A stretch of 20,097 bases of DNA from Treponema sp. (GTDB lineage: Bacteria > Spirochaetota > Spirochaetia > Treponematales > Treponemataceae), in assembly GCA_016297415.1 (NCBI GenBank), contig JAEDGQ010000028.1, positions 1-20,097 of the forward strand, given 5' to 3'. How positions within the stretch are numbered: the stretch's first letter is position 1; each line of letters opens with the position of its first letter. Below, piece by piece: positions 13,911 to 20,097 of this stretch. The translations under genes were made by a program, and so were the position numbers. The notes below the pieces were generated by a model that did not search any database, had not been told where the DNA came from, and saw only the letters and a program-made list of their open reading frames with translations.

Positions 13911-13927
13911 ATTTTTCTGTTGCCTTG

Positions 13928-13978
13928 AAATCCCGCTGAGTTTGAGATTTTTTCTTGAGCCGGCGGGATTTTTTTTTA
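13928..13978 (+). terminator. ackA intrinsic terminator
   Basis: AAATCCCGC (13928-13936) pairs perfectly with GCGGGATTT (13963-13971), and the T-run extends to 13977. The loop is long (26 nt). It stands about 85 bp after the ackA stop. Confidence 0.7.
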
Positions 13979-13981
13979 TAA

Positions 13982-14066
13982 ATAAGGGGAAAAGCCTTTC
14001 CCCTGCGCTGCACTTCGTTGCATCGCACCCCATTCGCCTGGGGGACACCCCCAAGCCCCCGCCCTG
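13982..14066. repeat. GC-rich hairpin repeat, family 2 (copy 2)
   Basis: The block begins ATAAGGGGAAAAGCCTTTCC and continues with CCTGCGCTGCACTTCG, GTTGCATCGCACCCCATTCG and a GGGGGACACCCCC hairpin. It aligns module for module with 10821-10885. It lies between the ackA terminator and the 3' end of the DJ-1 family gene on the other strand. Confidence 0.65.
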
Positions 14067-14124
14067 AAACAAGTCAGGAACCTGCTTTTCTGCAGATTTA
14101 GTTTTAAAATCTCTGTAACGGCAT

Positions 14125-14751
14125 CTATCTCTGACAGCTTCCGTGGTGAATCTGTTTTGCAATTTCTTCACCTGCAGTTAGTTCTACCAGCTTCATGGCA
14201 AACTGTTCTGCAGTTCCAGGTCCCCGTCCTGTAAGAACATTATTATCAAATACAAAAGGCACATTTGGAATGTAATGAGAATTTTCTGTAAGTTCTTCAG
14301 CTTTTACAGCGCTTCCACACCATTTATCCAGTTCTTTTTCCATGCCCGGATAGCAGGTCCATTTGCGGTTTGAAAGAATGCCGGCAGGAGCAAGCACAAC
14401 TGCAGGCGCAGCACAAATTGCAGCTACAAGTTTTCCTTTCCGTTCCATTTTTATTACAAGCTGAAAAAGATACTGATTATCACTTAAGTTTTTAGCTCCG
14501 GGCATACCGCCGGGAAAATAAACTAAATCCGGTTCACCGTTTTTTTCAACCTGGGCAATAAAATCTCTAAGAAGAACATCTGCCACTACAGGGATTTTAT
14601 GACTTCCTTCTACGATTATTGCTTCAACAGGACAACCGTCTTCAGGCACGCTGACAGTTACTACTGTCTGACCTGCCCTTCTTAAATAATCAACTACTGT
14701 AAGTGCTTCAACCTCTTCAAATCCTGGAGCCAGAAAAACTGCTGCTGTCAT
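14125..14751 (-). CDS. DJ-1/PfpI (ThiJ) family protein
   Basis: The protein has 208 residues with the flavodoxin-like DJ-1 fold. APGFEEVEALTVVDYLRRAG carries the conserved acidic residue (Glu15, matching DJ-1 Glu18). GGMPGAKNL lies at 81-89. The nucleophile elbow AAICAAPAVVLAPAGIL contains Cys113 (DJ-1 Cys106). TCYPG and TGRGPGTAEQFAMKLVE follow. The family includes stress-protective proteins with reported glyoxalase or deglycase activity and a redox-sensing cysteine; which activity applies cannot be read from sequence. AGAGG stands 7 nt before the ATG. The gene is divergent from the phosphorelay operon, with MITE copy D inserted between them. Confidence 0.95.
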   Translation of the reverse strand: MTAAVFLAPGFEEVEALTVVDYLRRAGQTVVTVSVPEDGCPVEAIIVEGSHKIPVVADVLLRDFIAQVEKNGEPDLVYFPGGMPGAKNLSDNQYLFQLVIKMERKGKLVAAICAAPAVVLAPAGILSNRKWTCYPGMEKELDKWCGSAVKAEELTENSHYIPNVPFVFDNNVLTGRGPGTAEQFAMKLVELTAGEEIAKQIHHGSCQR

Positions 14752-14830
14752 AGAGAACCTCTCTGCTTATTTTTTTATACTCTGATGAATATACTTCTAT
14801 TCTATCACGAATTGAGTATAAGGTAGAGGC

Positions 14831-15044
14831 AGGGCAAACGCATTATAACCAATTTTATATTGAAAATGGCGCAAAGGAGTGAAACGGCTTACGAAAACAC
14901 TCGTTTTGTGCTGCCGCGACAGCGGCAAACGTATATAGTTACAAGCACAAAACGCGTGTAGCATGCTAGCATGCGGTTTCGACAAGACGTTTTCACGACT
15001 GGAAGCCATTTTTAGCAGGGAATATATTATAATGCGTTTGCCCT
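14831..15044 (+). mobile_element. MITE copy D, 214 bp, with target duplication
   Basis: Both 18-bp termini are perfect. AAGGTAGAGG stands at 14820-14829 and 15046-15055, a 10-bp target duplication, with one extra base between it and the terminus on each side. It has the same orientation as copy B and is one base shorter (an A missing from the A-run near 14865). The palindrome GCATGCTAGCATGC is at 14961-14974. It separates the DJ-1 gene (-) from the phosphorelay operon (+). Confidence 0.93.
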
Positions 15045-15064
15045 AAAGGTAGAGGGAAATCTCA

Positions 15065-15093
15065 TTGAAAAATCAATTACATTAAATTACAAT
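15065..15093 (+). promoter_or_regulatory. Candidate leaderless promoter of the phosphorelay operon
   Basis: TTGAAA (15065-15070, 5/6), exactly 17 bp, TACAAT (15088-15093, 5/6). The -10 ends 6 nt before the ATG at 15100, so the predicted +1 is the A of the start codon. The sequence before the ATG (TTACAATTAAAAT) has no Shine-Dalgarno sequence. It lies just outside the target duplication of MITE copy D. Confidence 0.6.
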
Positions 15094-15099
15094 TAAAAT

Positions 15100-16359
15100 A
15101 TGAAACAGGTTTTGATTATTGATGCATCCCCAATGTTCAGAGAATTTCTGACAGAAAAACTTACAGAAGAAAATGTAAAGGTTGAAACAGCCAGCCTTAA
15201 AAGAGATGCCTTCACAAAACTCTTAAATGATATTCCAGATCTGGTAATTCTTGATATTGAAGAATCCCTGGACGGTATTATGGAATTTCTTTCTCAGAAG
15301 ATTTCCAACAAAAACACCGCTGCAATTCCAATGATTCTTTCAGGTCCAAAGATTGATACAAAAACAGTTGCAAGCCTTAAGCGCTTTGGTGTTGTAAAAT
15401 ACTTCTTTAAGCCCATTAAATTTGATGTATTCTTCGAAGCTATCGGACGCCGCTTAAACCTTGCCTTTTCTATGGACACAACTCCATGTGTTCTCGAAAC
15501 TCACCTTAACAGAAATATTATTTTTATCGAAATCGCCATGGGCATGAACAGAGAAAAAATGGCCCTACTCAAATACAAGCTTACAGAATTAATGGATAAC
15601 AACAGACTTGATTCTCCAAAAGTAATCATTATGATGTCTGACCTTGAATTAAACTTTGTAGACGGAGCCAATCTTGAACTGCTTCTGGACAATGTAATTG
15701 CAGATAAAAGAATTGAAAAAAAGAATATCTTTATTCTTTCAATGTCTGACTTTACAAAAGAACTGATTGAAGGTCACCCGGAATACCACGGAATTGAAGT
15801 TGTTACAAATCTTTCAACTGTTTTGAATTCCATTGTAGAAGCCGGTACAACAGAAAACCTTCAGGATCTTATTTCTGACCAGATTCTTTCACAGACTGGT
15901 AATACAGAAACAGGTTCTGTAGAAATGAGATTCTTCTCTGATACTGGTGTGCAGGATGACGAAGACGAATCGGATCAGAATACAGTTTCTCCAAAAATCA
16001 ATGTGGCAGTTGTAGATGATGATGCTGTTATCAGGCAGCTTCTTTCTGCCACCTATCAGAAAATTGGCGCAAACTGCGATGTTTTTGCCTCTGGTTCTGA
16101 ATTCCTTCAGGCTGCAAATTCAAAACGGTATAATCTGGTAATTCTCGACATTTATATGCCTGGACTTTCCGGATTCAATATTCTTAAACTTCTTCACGAC
16201 AAGCACTACCCTGCTTCAGTTATTGTTTATTCTCAGATGGTTTCCAGGGATTATATCATTCAGGCAACATCTCTGGGTGCAAAAAGCTACATTGCTAAGC
16301 CTCAGAAACCAGAAGCAATTGTTCAGAAATCAATCGAAATCTTAAATGGCAAAATCTAG
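15100..16359 (+). CDS. REC - STAS-like - REC response regulator
   Basis: This is a 419-residue cytoplasmic protein with no DNA-binding domain. REC1 (about 1-120) has Asp8, phospho-acceptor Asp52 in DLVILDIEES, Ser81 and Lys104; only one acidic residue is present in the usual Asp-Asp pair. Residues about 135-245 (IIFIEIAMGMNREKMALL, KVIIMMSDLELNFVDGANLE, NIFILSMSD) resemble a STAS domain, the fold of anti-sigma antagonists. A low-complexity acidic linker (QDDEDESDQ) follows. REC2 (about 300-419) is canonical, with Asp306-308, Asp350, Ser378 and Lys400. The kinase gene begins 14 bp before its stop, so the two are translationally coupled. The output may be protein-protein rather than transcriptional. 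The STAS assignment is by pattern only. Confidence 0.92.
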   Translation: MKQVLIIDASPMFREFLTEKLTEENVKVETASLKRDAFTKLLNDIPDLVILDIEESLDGIMEFLSQKISNKNTAAIPMILSGPKIDTKTVASLKRFGVVKYFFKPIKFDVFFEAIGRRLNLAFSMDTTPCVLETHLNRNIIFIEIAMGMNREKMALLKYKLTELMDNNRLDSPKVIIMMSDLELNFVDGANLELLLDNVIADKRIEKKNIFILSMSDFTKELIEGHPEYHGIEVVTNLSTVLNSIVEAGTTENLQDLISDQILSQTGNTETGSVEMRFFSDTGVQDDEDESDQNTVSPKINVAVVDDDAVIRQLLSATYQKIGANCDVFASGSEFLQAANSKRYNLVILDIYMPGLSGFNILKLLHDKHYPASVIVYSQMVSRDYIIQATSLGAKSYIAKPQKPEAIVQKSIEILNGKI

Positions 16360-18310
16360 AGGCGATATTGACGATGCCAGCCGTTTTCTGGCCAGCACCC
16401 TCCACGAAATCAGAACACCGATTCAGACCATAATCAGCACTGTAGAACTGTTCCAGGACACTAATATGGACAAGGAACAGAGAGAATACATTCGTCAGAT
16501 TCAATTCAGTGCAGATGTTCTTCTGGATCTGGCAAATAATATTCTCGACTTTACAAAAATCCGCTCCAACGAGTTTATGCTGGAATCGGTTCCTTTTAAC
16601 ATTACAGAACTTACAGAACAGGTTGTAGACTTAATCAGTATAGAAGCTTTTAACCGTGGTCTTGAAATAATCACGGACATAGATTCTTCAATTCCTGCCT
16701 TCGTAACAGGTGATCCTGTTCGTGTTCAGCAGGTCATACTCAATCTTCTAAAAAACGCTGTTAAATTCACTAACCAGGGTTATATTCATGTTGAACTGAA
16801 AAAAGACGGTGATAAACTTATGTTTTCTGTAACAGATACAGGAATTGGAATTACAGAAGACCAGAAATCAAAACTTTTTACAAATTACTATCAGGCAGAC
16901 ATTTCGACTTACAGACGTTTCGGCGGCACAGGCCTTGGACTTTCTATTTCCAAAAACCTTGTTACCCTTATGCAGGGTACAATCGGAGTAAAATCAAATC
17001 CGGAAGGCGGTTCTATTTTCTATTTTAAGATTCCTCTTCTGGAAGGAATGGTAGATATAGAGAGCCAGCCTTTCAAAATCGAAAAAAAAGTCAAAGTACT
17101 CATTATTGATGATTCACCCATGGCTGCAAAATCACTTACTTTGCTTTTAAATAATGCGGGAATCACAGACATACAGTCTGTAAATTCTTCCGAAAAAAGT
17201 CTTGAACTTCTGCTTTCTGCGGAAAAAGACAATAATCCATATACCCTCATATTCGTAGACATGATTATGCCGGGGATAGACGGCTGGCATCTGGCTAACG
17301 AAATAAAAAACAGCAGCGAATTAAAACACAGTCCTGTTCTTTATCTTCTTGTTCCAGAAGGTCAGATGCGTGGTGAAGCAAAAATGAAAATGCTGAACTG
17401 GTTCAAGGGCTATCTTTACAAACCTTTCAAGCGAAAAATGGTTCAGGATCTCTTAAAAGAAGCTTTTCTTCCTGATGAAGAGGTACTGGAAGAACTGGAA
17501 CTTGCAAACGACGAAACTCTGGCAGATCTGAAGCAAAAGGATTCTTCTTTCATTGCTAAAAACAAAAAAATCCTTGTTGTTGAAGATCATCCTGTTAACA
17601 GAAAACTGCTTGTTACATTTGTCCAGAAATTCGGTGCAGACGTTTATTTTGCAGAAGACGGTCAACAGGCCATCGAACAAATCAAGGAAGTTCCTGATAT
17701 TGAAATTATTTTTATGGATATTCAGATGCCTGTTAAAAATGGTATTGAAGCTACCAGAGAACTCCGTCATTCAGGTTATAAAGGCATTATTATTGCCTGT
17801 ACTGCAAACAACGATAAAAACGATTTTGAATCTTATAAAAAAATTGGTATTAACGATATTATTGTTAAACCATTCAAAAGTCAGGCTATCGGTAATATTC
17901 TTGAAAAATGGGGCACCATTATGGAACTGCCGGAAATTCAGGACATTACTACCCTGGAAAGTGACGAACGAAAAATCAGTTCCTGGGATCAGGAAGATTT
18001 TATGGACACAATCCAACAGGACCTGGAACTGGGCAAAAGCATAATCAGTACATTTACGGAGCAGACAAAGCTGACTTTACAAAATGCAGAAGCAGCCTTA
18101 GAAAAATCTGATTTTGAGGAACTTCGTAAAATCGGTCATTCACTCTGCGGCAGCTCAGGCACTATCAGTGCAAGGCGTCTGGCAGATTATGGTTCAAGAC
18201 TTAATACCTGTGCAAAAAATATGGACATTCCAGGATGCCGTTTTAATCTTGATGAGTTCAACCATGAATTCCAGCACTTTCTGAAAGTAACAAAAGACTT
18301 CTTTTATTGA
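16346..18310 (+). CDS. Sensor-less hybrid histidine kinase (HK-REC-REC-HPt)
   Basis: The protein has 654 residues. The HisKA domain starts at once, with phospho-acceptor His20 in STLHEIRTP. HATPase follows (about 125-232) with N-box Asn137, DTGIGI (164-169) and GGTGLGLSIS. REC1 (about 249-375) has Asp255/256, Asp305 and Lys359 but a hydrophobic residue where the conserved Thr/Ser should be. REC2 (about 407-525) is complete: Glu413, Asp414, Asp458, Thr486, Lys508. The C-terminal HPt domain has His598 in GHSLCGSSG. There is no transmembrane segment, PAS or GAF domain, so the input must come from a partner, plausibly the regulator encoded just upstream with a 14-bp overlap. The only in-frame start near the HisKA is ATG 16346; no strong ribosome site precedes it, which fits coupling. 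Confidence 0.95.
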   Translation: MAKSRGDIDDASRFLASTLHEIRTPIQTIISTVELFQDTNMDKEQREYIRQIQFSADVLLDLANNILDFTKIRSNEFMLESVPFNITELTEQVVDLISIEAFNRGLEIITDIDSSIPAFVTGDPVRVQQVILNLLKNAVKFTNQGYIHVELKKDGDKLMFSVTDTGIGITEDQKSKLFTNYYQADISTYRRFGGTGLGLSISKNLVTLMQGTIGVKSNPEGGSIFYFKIPLLEGMVDIESQPFKIEKKVKVLIIDDSPMAAKSLTLLLNNAGITDIQSVNSSEKSLELLLSAEKDNNPYTLIFVDMIMPGIDGWHLANEIKNSSELKHSPVLYLLVPEGQMRGEAKMKMLNWFKGYLYKPFKRKMVQDLLKEAFLPDEEVLEELELANDETLADLKQKDSSFIAKNKKILVVEDHPVNRKLLVTFVQKFGADVYFAEDGQQAIEQIKEVPDIEIIFMDIQMPVKNGIEATRELRHSGYKGIIIACTANNDKNDFESYKKIGINDIIVKPFKSQAIGNILEKWGTIMELPEIQDITTLESDERKISSWDQEDFMDTIQQDLELGKSIISTFTEQTKLTLQNAEAALEKSDFEELRKIGHSLCGSSGTISARRLADYGSRLNTCAKNMDIPGCRFNLDEFNHEFQHFLKVTKDFFY

Positions 18311-18425
18311 GGAGGTGTGATAAAAATTACATCCTTGTAATTTTTATCACTGCAGAATGCTGCTACGTTGTATCATCATTCTGCAGATACAGTGCCTCCT
18401 TGCACTGCCGCTAACGCGGTGTTTC
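18311..18425. repeat. Intergenic cluster of four hairpins
   Basis: Immediately after the kinase stop: a perfect 15-bp stem GTGATAAAAATTACA (18317-18331) / complement (18336-18350) with a 4-nt loop; TGCAGAATG (18351-18359) / CATTCTGCA (18377-18385); CAGTGC (18390-18395) / GCACTG (18402-18407); and CCGC / GCGG (18408-18419). GGAGG and CCTCC bracket the first part. No T-run follows the main stem, so it is not a standard terminator. It may be a processing or mRNA-stability structure, or a dispersed repeat. Confidence 0.6.
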
Positions 18426-18440
18426 ATAAGGATATAATTT

Positions 18441-19313
18441 ATGACTACTGCTGATACTTGGAAAATCAATTTTCACACCCACTGCACTTATTGTGACGGA
18501 AAAAGCACTCTGGAAGAAAATGTAATTTCAGCTATAAGCAAAGGAATGCAAATCCTGGGCTTTTCATCTCATGCTTCTTTTCCTCTGGAATACAGCTGCA
18601 GCATCAAGTTAAATCAGTTTCAGAATTACTGTTCAGAAGTTCTCGCTCTTAAAGAAAAATACAAAAACCAGATTGATATAAGACTGGGTTTTGAAGCTGA
18701 CTGGGCTGAAAGATTCTGCAAACCAGATTTTGAAGTCTACAAAAAAATTAACCCGGATTTCTTAATTGGTTCAGTTCACTTTATTGATAACGGTGGTTCT
18801 CTTCTCGACGATTTGATTGCCATCGATTATTCACCTGAGCGAAGAGATGAAGATATCAAAAAGTATTTTAAAGGCAATGCCAGAGAATACGTCTGTTCTT
18901 ATTTTGAAACACAACGCCAGATGCTCAAAAACAGCAGCTTTTCAATAATCGGTCATCCAGATCTGGTCAGAAAGTTCAATGAAAAAAGTCCATTCTTTAA
19001 TGAAGACGAAAGCTGGTATAAAGAACAGCTGAAAGAAACTGCAAAAGCAATAAAAAAGGCGGGTGTTATTTCAGAAATAAATACAGGTGCCATCAGCAGA
19101 AAATGGCTTACAAGCCCTTACCCTTCCCTTTATTTCCTGGAACTTCTTCACGATCAGGGCGTACCAGTTATGCTGAGTTCAGATTCTCATTTTAAGGATG
19201 CTCTGGACTGCAGTTTTGATATAGCCTTAAATATGGCAAAAAAAGCAGGCTATAAAGAATTATGCTACCCTGACAACGGTACTATAAAAAGCTTTGATAT
19301 AAATCAGTTTTAA
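18441..19313 (+). CDS. hisK: PHP-family histidinol-phosphatase
   Basis: This 290-residue cytoplasmic metallophosphatase has the PHP ligand set in order: FHTHCTYCDG (His12, His14, Asp19), FSSHASFP (His44), GFEADW (Glu85), GSVHFID (His113), IIGHPDL (His172) and SSDSHF (Asp248, His250). In length and motifs it fits the HisJ/HisK group, which dephosphorylates histidinol phosphate in histidine synthesis. No other his gene is visible, so the substrate is inferred from family alone. AAGGA stands 8 nt before the ATG. It lies 130 bp after the kinase gene across the hairpin cluster, so co-transcription is possible but not shown. A bidirectional terminator follows. Confidence 0.88.
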   Translation: MTTADTWKINFHTHCTYCDGKSTLEENVISAISKGMQILGFSSHASFPLEYSCSIKLNQFQNYCSEVLALKEKYKNQIDIRLGFEADWAERFCKPDFEVYKKINPDFLIGSVHFIDNGGSLLDDLIAIDYSPERRDEDIKKYFKGNAREYVCSYFETQRQMLKNSSFSIIGHPDLVRKFNEKSPFFNEDESWYKEQLKETAKAIKKAGVISEINTGAISRKWLTSPYPSLYFLELLHDQGVPVMLSSDSHFKDALDCSFDIALNMAKKAGYKELCYPDNGTIKSFDINQF

Positions 19314-19352
19314 AGCTCCTTTCAGAAATCTGACTTTGCACTTTGTTTTTAT

Positions 19353-19413
19353 AAAAAAAAGCTGCCCCCGGTTACAGGTTTAACCCTGTAGTCCTGAAGG
19401 ACAGCTTTTTTTA
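19353..19413. terminator. Bidirectional terminator with nested hairpin
   Basis: AAAAAAAGCTGCCC on the left pairs with GGACAGCTTTTTTT on the right, with one mismatch. Inside it ACAGG-tttaac-CCTGT forms a second stem. It separates the convergent genes ending at 19313 (+) and 19427 (-) and has the A-run/T-run symmetry to serve both. Confidence 0.8.
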
Positions 19414-19426
19414 TTAACAGTTATAT

Positions 19427-19783
19427 TTATCTGTTAAGGCGTTCAGCGGCACTCTGGCAGCTGATACACATAAATGCATAAGGAATTGCTTCCAGACGTT
19501 CTGTAGGAATTTCCTGTTTACATTTAAGACAATAACCGTAAGTTCCCTGCTTAATGCGATCAAGTGCGTTGTTGATTAGCTGAAGACGATTTGCGTCCTG
19601 AGATCCTAATGATTCAAGGAGCTGTCCGTCAACAACATCTGAAGCAACATCTATTTCATCACCAGATTCGCCTGATTCAACTATTTTTTTATAGTCTTCA
19701 CTCTGTGCAGCAAGTGAACCAAGGATTACCTGCTTCTGGTCCATCAGCTGTTGTTTCATTGTTTCAATAAAGCCTGCGTCCAT
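19427..19783 (-). CDS. DksA/TraR-type zinc-finger transcription factor
   Basis: The protein has 118 residues. An N-terminal helical coiled coil carries a DxxDxA tip motif (Asp42, Asp45, Ala47 in GDEIDVASD), the motif that E. coli DksA inserts into the RNA polymerase secondary channel. A C-terminal C4 zinc finger follows (Cys85, Cys88, Cys106, Cys109 in CLKC and CISC). The likely role is modulating transcription initiation, perhaps with ppGpp. Start choice: GGGAGG abuts an ATG at 19789 with no spacing but stands 6 nt before the ATG at 19783, so the protein begins MDAGFIETMK. It is transcribed divergently from infA out of a shared 89-bp gap. Confidence 0.95.
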   Translation of the reverse strand: MDAGFIETMKQQLMDQKQVILGSLAAQSEDYKKIVESGESGDEIDVASDVVDGQLLESLGSQDANRLQLINNALDRIKQGTYGYCLKCKQEIPTERLEAIPYAFMCISCQSAAERLNR

Positions 19784-19796
19784 GTTCATCCTCCCG

Positions 19797-19824
19797 TTGA
19801 CAAGATTTTTAATAAGTTGATAAT
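19797..19824 (+). promoter_or_regulatory. infA promoter
   Basis: A perfect TTGACA (19797-19802), 16 bp, GATAAT (19819-19824). Transcription would begin near 19831, with a leader of about 42 nt carrying GGAGG. Its -35 lies within the dksA-like leader. Confidence 0.65.
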
Positions 19825-19825
19825 T

Positions 19826-19854
19826 AGTATAAATAAGAAACAATAAAAAGGCAA
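19826..19854 (-). promoter_or_regulatory. dksA-like gene promoter
   Basis: On the minus strand, TTGCCT (19854-19849), exactly 17 bp, TATACT (19831-19826). Transcription would begin near 19819, that is inside the -10 of the infA promoter, so the two promoters face away from each other and overlap at their starts. Confidence 0.6.
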
Positions 19855-19872
19855 ACTTTTTTTGGAGGAAAT

Positions 19873-20094
19873 GTGGCTAAAGAAGAAGCAATTGAAGTTG
19901 AAGGTATTGTTAAGGAAGCTCTGCCTAACACAATGTTCAGAGTTGAATTAAAGAATGGTGGTCATGTAATCATGGCTCATCTGTCAGGAAAAATGCGTAA
20001 GCATTACATCAGAATTGTTCCTGGCGATAGTGTAAAAGTTGCTCTTTCACCATATGACTTAAATCGCGGACGCATTATTTTCCGTGAACGCTAA
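19873..20094 (+). CDS. infA: Translation initiation factor IF-1
   Basis: The protein has 73 residues and is a single OB-fold S1-type domain. It binds the ribosomal A site on the 30S subunit during initiation. The sequence is strongly conserved: VEGIVKEALPNTMFRVELKN, HLSGKMRKHYIRIVPGD, SPYDLNRGRI. The start is GTG at 19873, giving MAKEEAIEVEG, with GGAGG 4 nt upstream; an ATG two bases earlier is out of frame. The stop lies 3 bp from the window end. Confidence 0.98.
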   Translation: MAKEEAIEVEGIVKEALPNTMFRVELKNGGHVIMAHLSGKMRKHYIRIVPGDSVKVALSPYDLNRGRIIFRER

Positions 20095-20097
20095 ATA

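Noticed and set aside
13827..14171. Minus-strand ORF of 114 codons through the ackA/DJ-1 gap
   Set aside because: It reads through a terminator, a tandem repeat and a GC-rich repeat; the composition reflects those repeats.
17553..18044. Plus-strand ORF of 163 codons within the kinase gene
   Set aside because: It is a second frame inside the REC2/HPt coding region, Leu/Lys-biased, with no independent start signal.

Overview
The window reads as chromosome from a host-associated spirochaete, most likely a Treponema. This rests on moderate GC content, small lipoproteins and exported proteins of treponemal style, a DksA-type protein next to infA, and many short dispersed intergenic repeats. No rRNA gene is present to settle the genus, so this is an inference. 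Seventeen protein genes are supported, plus one probable 33-residue micro-gene and one gene remnant. There is no tRNA, rRNA, CRISPR array, phage or transposase gene.

Layout. 1-53: right end of a small mobile element. 76-1061 (-): micro-ORF and an exported TPR-like protein. 1242-3140 (+): lipoprotein and an exported, possibly beta-barrel protein. 3319-5073 (-): threonyl-tRNA synthetase without the TGS domain. 5486-8486 (+): unknown cytoplasmic protein overlapping a family 5 peptide-binding protein gene. 8786-10156 (-): nfeD and an SPFH/band 7 gene. 10475-10816 (+): MIF-type tautomerase. 10882-12072 (-): MFS transporter preceded by the 3' stump of a lost operon partner. 12500-13843 (+): acetate kinase. 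14125-14751 (-): DJ-1/PfpI protein. 15100-18310 (+): two-gene phosphorelay made of a REC-STAS-like-REC regulator and a sensor-less hybrid kinase with two REC domains and an HPt. 18441-19313 (+): PHP-family histidinol phosphatase. 19427-19783 (-) and 19873-20094 (+): a DksA-like factor and IF-1, divergently transcribed from interleaved promoters.

The most distinctive content is between the genes. A roughly 215-bp palindromic element occurs three times in full and once in part. It has 18-bp terminal inverted repeats, and each full copy is flanked by its own 10-14 bp direct repeat, which is the signature of a non-autonomous transposon (MITE). All three full copies sit between divergent genes, and both of their termini carry an outward-facing TATAAT. 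Three further repeat families are present: two GC-rich hairpin families, one of which supplies the end of a coding region, and a TTCGACAGGCTCAG-type family, one copy of which lies in the acetate kinase leader between 11-bp direct repeats.

Promoter reading suggests a second theme. The lipoprotein gene, the unknown gene at 5486 and the REC-STAS-like-REC gene have no Shine-Dalgarno sequence but carry a -10-like hexamer ending 6-7 nt before the ATG, which suggests leaderless transcripts. All other statements about expression or function are inferences from sequence and family knowledge.
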